This document shows, piece by piece, positions 61,095-64,000 of a DNA stretch of 64,000 nt (the first letter of the stretch is position 1; each line of letters opens with the position of its first letter). The position numbers were made by a program, and so were the translations under genes. The notes beneath the pieces were generated by a model. The model saw only the letters and a program-made list of their open reading frames with translations, was not told the DNA's origin and made no database searches. The DNA comes from Phycisphaerae bacterium. GTDB taxonomy: Bacteria > Planctomycetota > Phycisphaerae > JAJVII01. The stretch spans positions 1 to 64,000 of the forward strand of contig JAJVII010000037.1 in assembly GCA_022072085.1 (NCBI GenBank). Direction: 5' to 3'.

Positions 61095-62078
61095 ATGGCC
61101 TTCTCAAACGACGATCTGAAGTTGGTCGAGCGATTCAAGGCGGGCGACAGGCGGGCCCTGGCCAGGCTGATTACCCTGCTGGACAATCATCCCGATTCCC
61201 GTGATCTGCTGGAGCGGCTGGCCCCGCCGGCCCCGGGCGGCGCGGTCATCGGCATCACCGGCGCCCCGGGCGTCGGCAAGAGCACGCTGCTGGGCGGGCT
61301 GATCGCCGGGCTGCGCCGCCGCAACCACCGGGTCGCCGTGCTGGCGGTCGATCCCGAGAGCCCGATCACCGGCGGGGCGCTGCTGGGCGACCGGCTGCGC
61401 ATGGCCCGCGTTGCGGCCGCCGACGAGGACATCTTCATCCGATCGCTGTCCAGTCGCGGCGTCGCCGGCGGGCTGTCGGCTTCGGTCCACGCGATCTCCC
61501 AGTTGCTCCTGCGATTCGGCTACGACCGCGTGCTGGTCGAGACCATCGGCGTCGGGCAGGCCGAGATGGCCGTCCTCCGCGTCGCCGAGGTCGTCGTGCT
61601 CATGGTCATGCCCGGAACCGGCGACGAGGTGCAGTGGGAGAAGGCCGGCCTGATCGAGGTCGCCCACCTGATTGTCATCAACAAGGCCGACCATCCCGGC
61701 GTCGAGCGGCTGGAGCAGGAGCTGATCGACGCCCTGAGCGCCGGTCAGGAATCGCGCGTGCCGCCGATCCTGCGCACCGTTGCGTCGCGCGACGAGGGCG
61801 TCGACGCCGTGATCGACAACCTGGAGGAGATCGTCTCGCGCCGCCCCGGGCTCAATTGGCTCCAGATGCGGACGGAGATCCTCCAGGAGGCCGAGATGCT
61901 GCTGGGTCGGCGGCTGCGCGAGCTGGCCGACCAGGACGAATCGCTGGACGACCTGGCCCGGGCCGTCGCCCTGGGGCAGCGCGACATCTACGGTGCGACC
62001 GAGGAAACCCTGCGTCGCCTGCTGCCCCGGCTGGATTCGCAGGATCGCCCGGCCGTCCGATCGGTGACGAGGCAGTAG
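61095..62078 (+). CDS. meaB: MeaB/ArgK-type G3E GTPase (mutase chaperone)
   Basis: GITGAPGVGKSTLLGGLI; VETIGVGQAEMAV; INKAD. Confidence 0.93.
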   Translation: MAFSNDDLKLVERFKAGDRRALARLITLLDNHPDSRDLLERLAPPAPGGAVIGITGAPGVGKSTLLGGLIAGLRRRNHRVAVLAVDPESPITGGALLGDRLRMARVAAADEDIFIRSLSSRGVAGGLSASVHAISQLLLRFGYDRVLVETIGVGQAEMAVLRVAEVVVLMVMPGTGDEVQWEKAGLIEVAHLIVINKADHPGVERLEQELIDALSAGQESRVPPILRTVASRDEGVDAVIDNLEEIVSRRPGLNWLQMRTEILQEAEMLLGRRLRELADQDESLDDLARAVALGQRDIYGATEETLRRLLPRLDSQDRPAVRSVTRQ

Positions 62079-62118
62079 CGCGCCGGCCGATCGGCGGCCC
62101 TCAACGTGGAGTGCCCAA

Positions 62119-62913
62119 ATGAAGATCGTCACACTGGTCAAGCATGTGCCCGACTCGATGGCCAACATCCGCGTCAAGGCCGACGGCAGCGGCATCGAGA
62201 GCGACGGCGTGAAGTTCGGGCCCAACCCCTTCGACGAGTTCGCCGTCGAGCAGGCGTTGCGCATCCGCGAGGGCGGGGCCGCCGGCGAGATCGTCGTGCT
62301 CTGCCTGGGCCCGGACAAGGCGGCCGACACGATCCGCGCCGCCCTGGCGATGGGCGCCGACCGCGGCGTTCACCTGTGCGACGCGGCCTTCGTCGGCCAG
62401 GACGCGCTGGCGACCGCCCGCTGCCTGGCCGCCGCGATCGACCCGGACACCGACTTGGTGCTGGCCGGCGAGCACGCGATCGACGACGGCCAGTCGCTCG
62501 TGCCGTCGATGGTGGCCGAGCTGCTGGGATGGGGGCAGGTGAACGGGGCGGTGGGGCTGGAGGTGGCCGCCGGTCCGCCGGTGAGAATCAAGGCCCGCCG
62601 GCGCATCGAGGGCGGCGAGGAGACGGTCGAGCTAGCCGGCCCTGCCGTGGTCACCTGCGAGAAGGGGCTGAACGAGCCGCGATACCCCTCGCTGCCGAAC
62701 ATGATGAAGGCCAAGCGCAAGGATATCCGCAAGCTGGCGGCCGCCGATGTGAAGGTGGACGCCGGGCTGATCGGCCCATCGGGCAGCGGCGCCCGGACGG
62801 TGAAGCTGTTCGTCGCCGCCCGGGAGCGGAAGCGTCAAATGATAGCGGGCTCGGCCCAGGAGCAGGCAGCCGAACTGGTGCGGCTGCTTCGCGACCAGGC
62901 CGGCGCCATCTGA
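62119..62913 (+). CDS. etfB: electron transfer flavoprotein beta subunit
   Basis: IVTLVKHVPDS...NPFDEFAVEQALRIRE. Confidence 0.94.
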   Translation: MKIVTLVKHVPDSMANIRVKADGSGIESDGVKFGPNPFDEFAVEQALRIREGGAAGEIVVLCLGPDKAADTIRAALAMGADRGVHLCDAAFVGQDALATARCLAAAIDPDTDLVLAGEHAIDDGQSLVPSMVAELLGWGQVNGAVGLEVAAGPPVRIKARRRIEGGEETVELAGPAVVTCEKGLNEPRYPSLPNMMKAKRKDIRKLAAADVKVDAGLIGPSGSGARTVKLFVAARERKRQMIAGSAQEQAAELVRLLRDQAGAI

Positions 62914-62971
62914 TCGGGGACCGGCAGCGGCGGGTGTTGCCGCGGCCGCTTGGGAATGGGAGGAATCGACC

Positions 62972-63955
62972 ATGCCGGACGTATTGGTGTTTGCCGAGCA
63001 TCGCGAGGGGGAAACGGAAGTCAGCCGACCCGTGCTGCAACTGCTCGTCGGCGGGCGGGCGCTGGCCGGCGGCGGCAAAGTGACGGCGCTGCTGATCGCC
63101 GCTGAGCCGTCGGGACCGGCGGGGCAACTGCTTGCCTGCGGGGCCGACCGCGTCCTGACCGTCAGCGACCCCCGGCTGGCGAAGTACTGTACGCTGGCCT
63201 ATACGGCCGTCCTGGCCGCCGCGGCCAGGGCGACCGGCGCGACGCTGGTCATCGGCCCGACGACGACAATGACGCGCGACCTGTTCAGCCGGGCGGCGGC
63301 CCGGCTGGGCGCGGCTGCGGCCCACGGCTGCTCGGCGGCGAAGATCGAGAACGGCTGCCTGGTCGTCGAGCACCCGGTCTACACCGCCAAGGCGATGGCC
63401 GAGGTGGCGCTGGCCGCCGACCGGCCCAACCTGGTCACCTTTCGCAACAACACGTTTGCCAACCCGACGCCGGGCGCCGGCGGCGGGATGGTCGAGCCGC
63501 TGGCCGTCGAGCTGACCGACGCCGATCTGGCCGGGCAGGTCAGCGAGGTGACGATGACCGGCCACGGCGAGGTGGAGTTGACGGCTGCCGACGTGGTCGT
63601 CAGCGGCGGGCGAAGCCTGAAGGAGTCGGCCAACTTCGCCATGCTGGCGGAACTGGCCGCCGTGCTGGGCGGGGCGGTGGGGGCCAGCCGGGCGGCCACC
63701 GACGGCGGCATGGCCCCGCACAGCCAGCAGGTCGGCCTGACCGGTAAGACGGTCTCGCCGCGGCTGTACATCGCCTGCGGCATCAGCGGCGCGGTGCAGC
63801 ACCTGGCCGGGATGAAGGACTCGGGCACAATCGTCGCGATCAACACGGACAAGGACGCCCCCATCTTCGAGGTGGCCGACTACGGCGTCGTCGGCGACCT
63901 GTTCCAGGTCGTCCCCGCGCTGACCGCGGCGCTGAAGTCGAAGTTGCAAAAGTAG
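62972..63955 (+). CDS. etfA: electron transfer flavoprotein alpha subunit
   Basis: C-terminal GLTGKTVSPRLYIACGISGAVQHLAGMKDSGTIVAINTDKDAPIFEVADYGVVGDL. Confidence 0.95.
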   Translation: MPDVLVFAEHREGETEVSRPVLQLLVGGRALAGGGKVTALLIAAEPSGPAGQLLACGADRVLTVSDPRLAKYCTLAYTAVLAAAARATGATLVIGPTTTMTRDLFSRAAARLGAAAAHGCSAAKIENGCLVVEHPVYTAKAMAEVALAADRPNLVTFRNNTFANPTPGAGGGMVEPLAVELTDADLAGQVSEVTMTGHGEVELTAADVVVSGGRSLKESANFAMLAELAAVLGGAVGASRAATDGGMAPHSQQVGLTGKTVSPRLYIACGISGAVQHLAGMKDSGTIVAINTDKDAPIFEVADYGVVGDLFQVVPALTAALKSKLQK

Positions 63956-64000
63956 AACGGCTGGCGTATACAGAGGCCATCCAGCCGCGTCGCCCGCGAG

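Overview
64 kb of high-GC bacterial chromosome. It looks like Planctomycetota, possibly Phycisphaerae-like, judging from PEP-CTERM and pseudopilin genes, recurrent TTQP linkers and a secDF fusion; this is inference, since no rRNA is present. Most of it is housekeeping: MscS-CorA-MscS, pseudopilins, SDR39U1-tspO-phr, thrS, infC-rpmI-rplT-pheS, tgt-yajC-secDF, kdsB-pyrG, ribBA, sppA, ppk2, and a long acyl-CoA/B12-mutase/ETF operon. No rRNA, tRNA, CRISPR array or mobile element was recognised. The most unusual part is about 38.2-45.5 kb. It holds three near-perfect sigma-54 promoters. Two of them (a sensorless sigma-54 activator gene and a PEP-CTERM gene) share an upstream palindrome, ATGTTG-N8-CAACAT, 100-120 bp upstream. 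The third drives an Asp-less receiver protein and a small membrane protein, followed by a non-coding array of five ~119-bp repeats. The repeat core is the reverse complement of a GGCCGGT(T)GAGAGAGA element in the leaders of the other two sigma-54 transcripts, which suggests an undescribed RNA-based or decoy regulatory circuit. Other notable items: a TPR protein with two tandem RNA-polymerase alpha-CTD domains; a B12 mutase with the Phe/Gln signature of isobutyryl-CoA mutase; four intergenic stem-loops built from 7- or 9-nt tandem words; a probable AUU-initiated infC; and a perfect 18-bp palindrome in the kdsB promoter. All calls were made by eye from sequence, without database searches.
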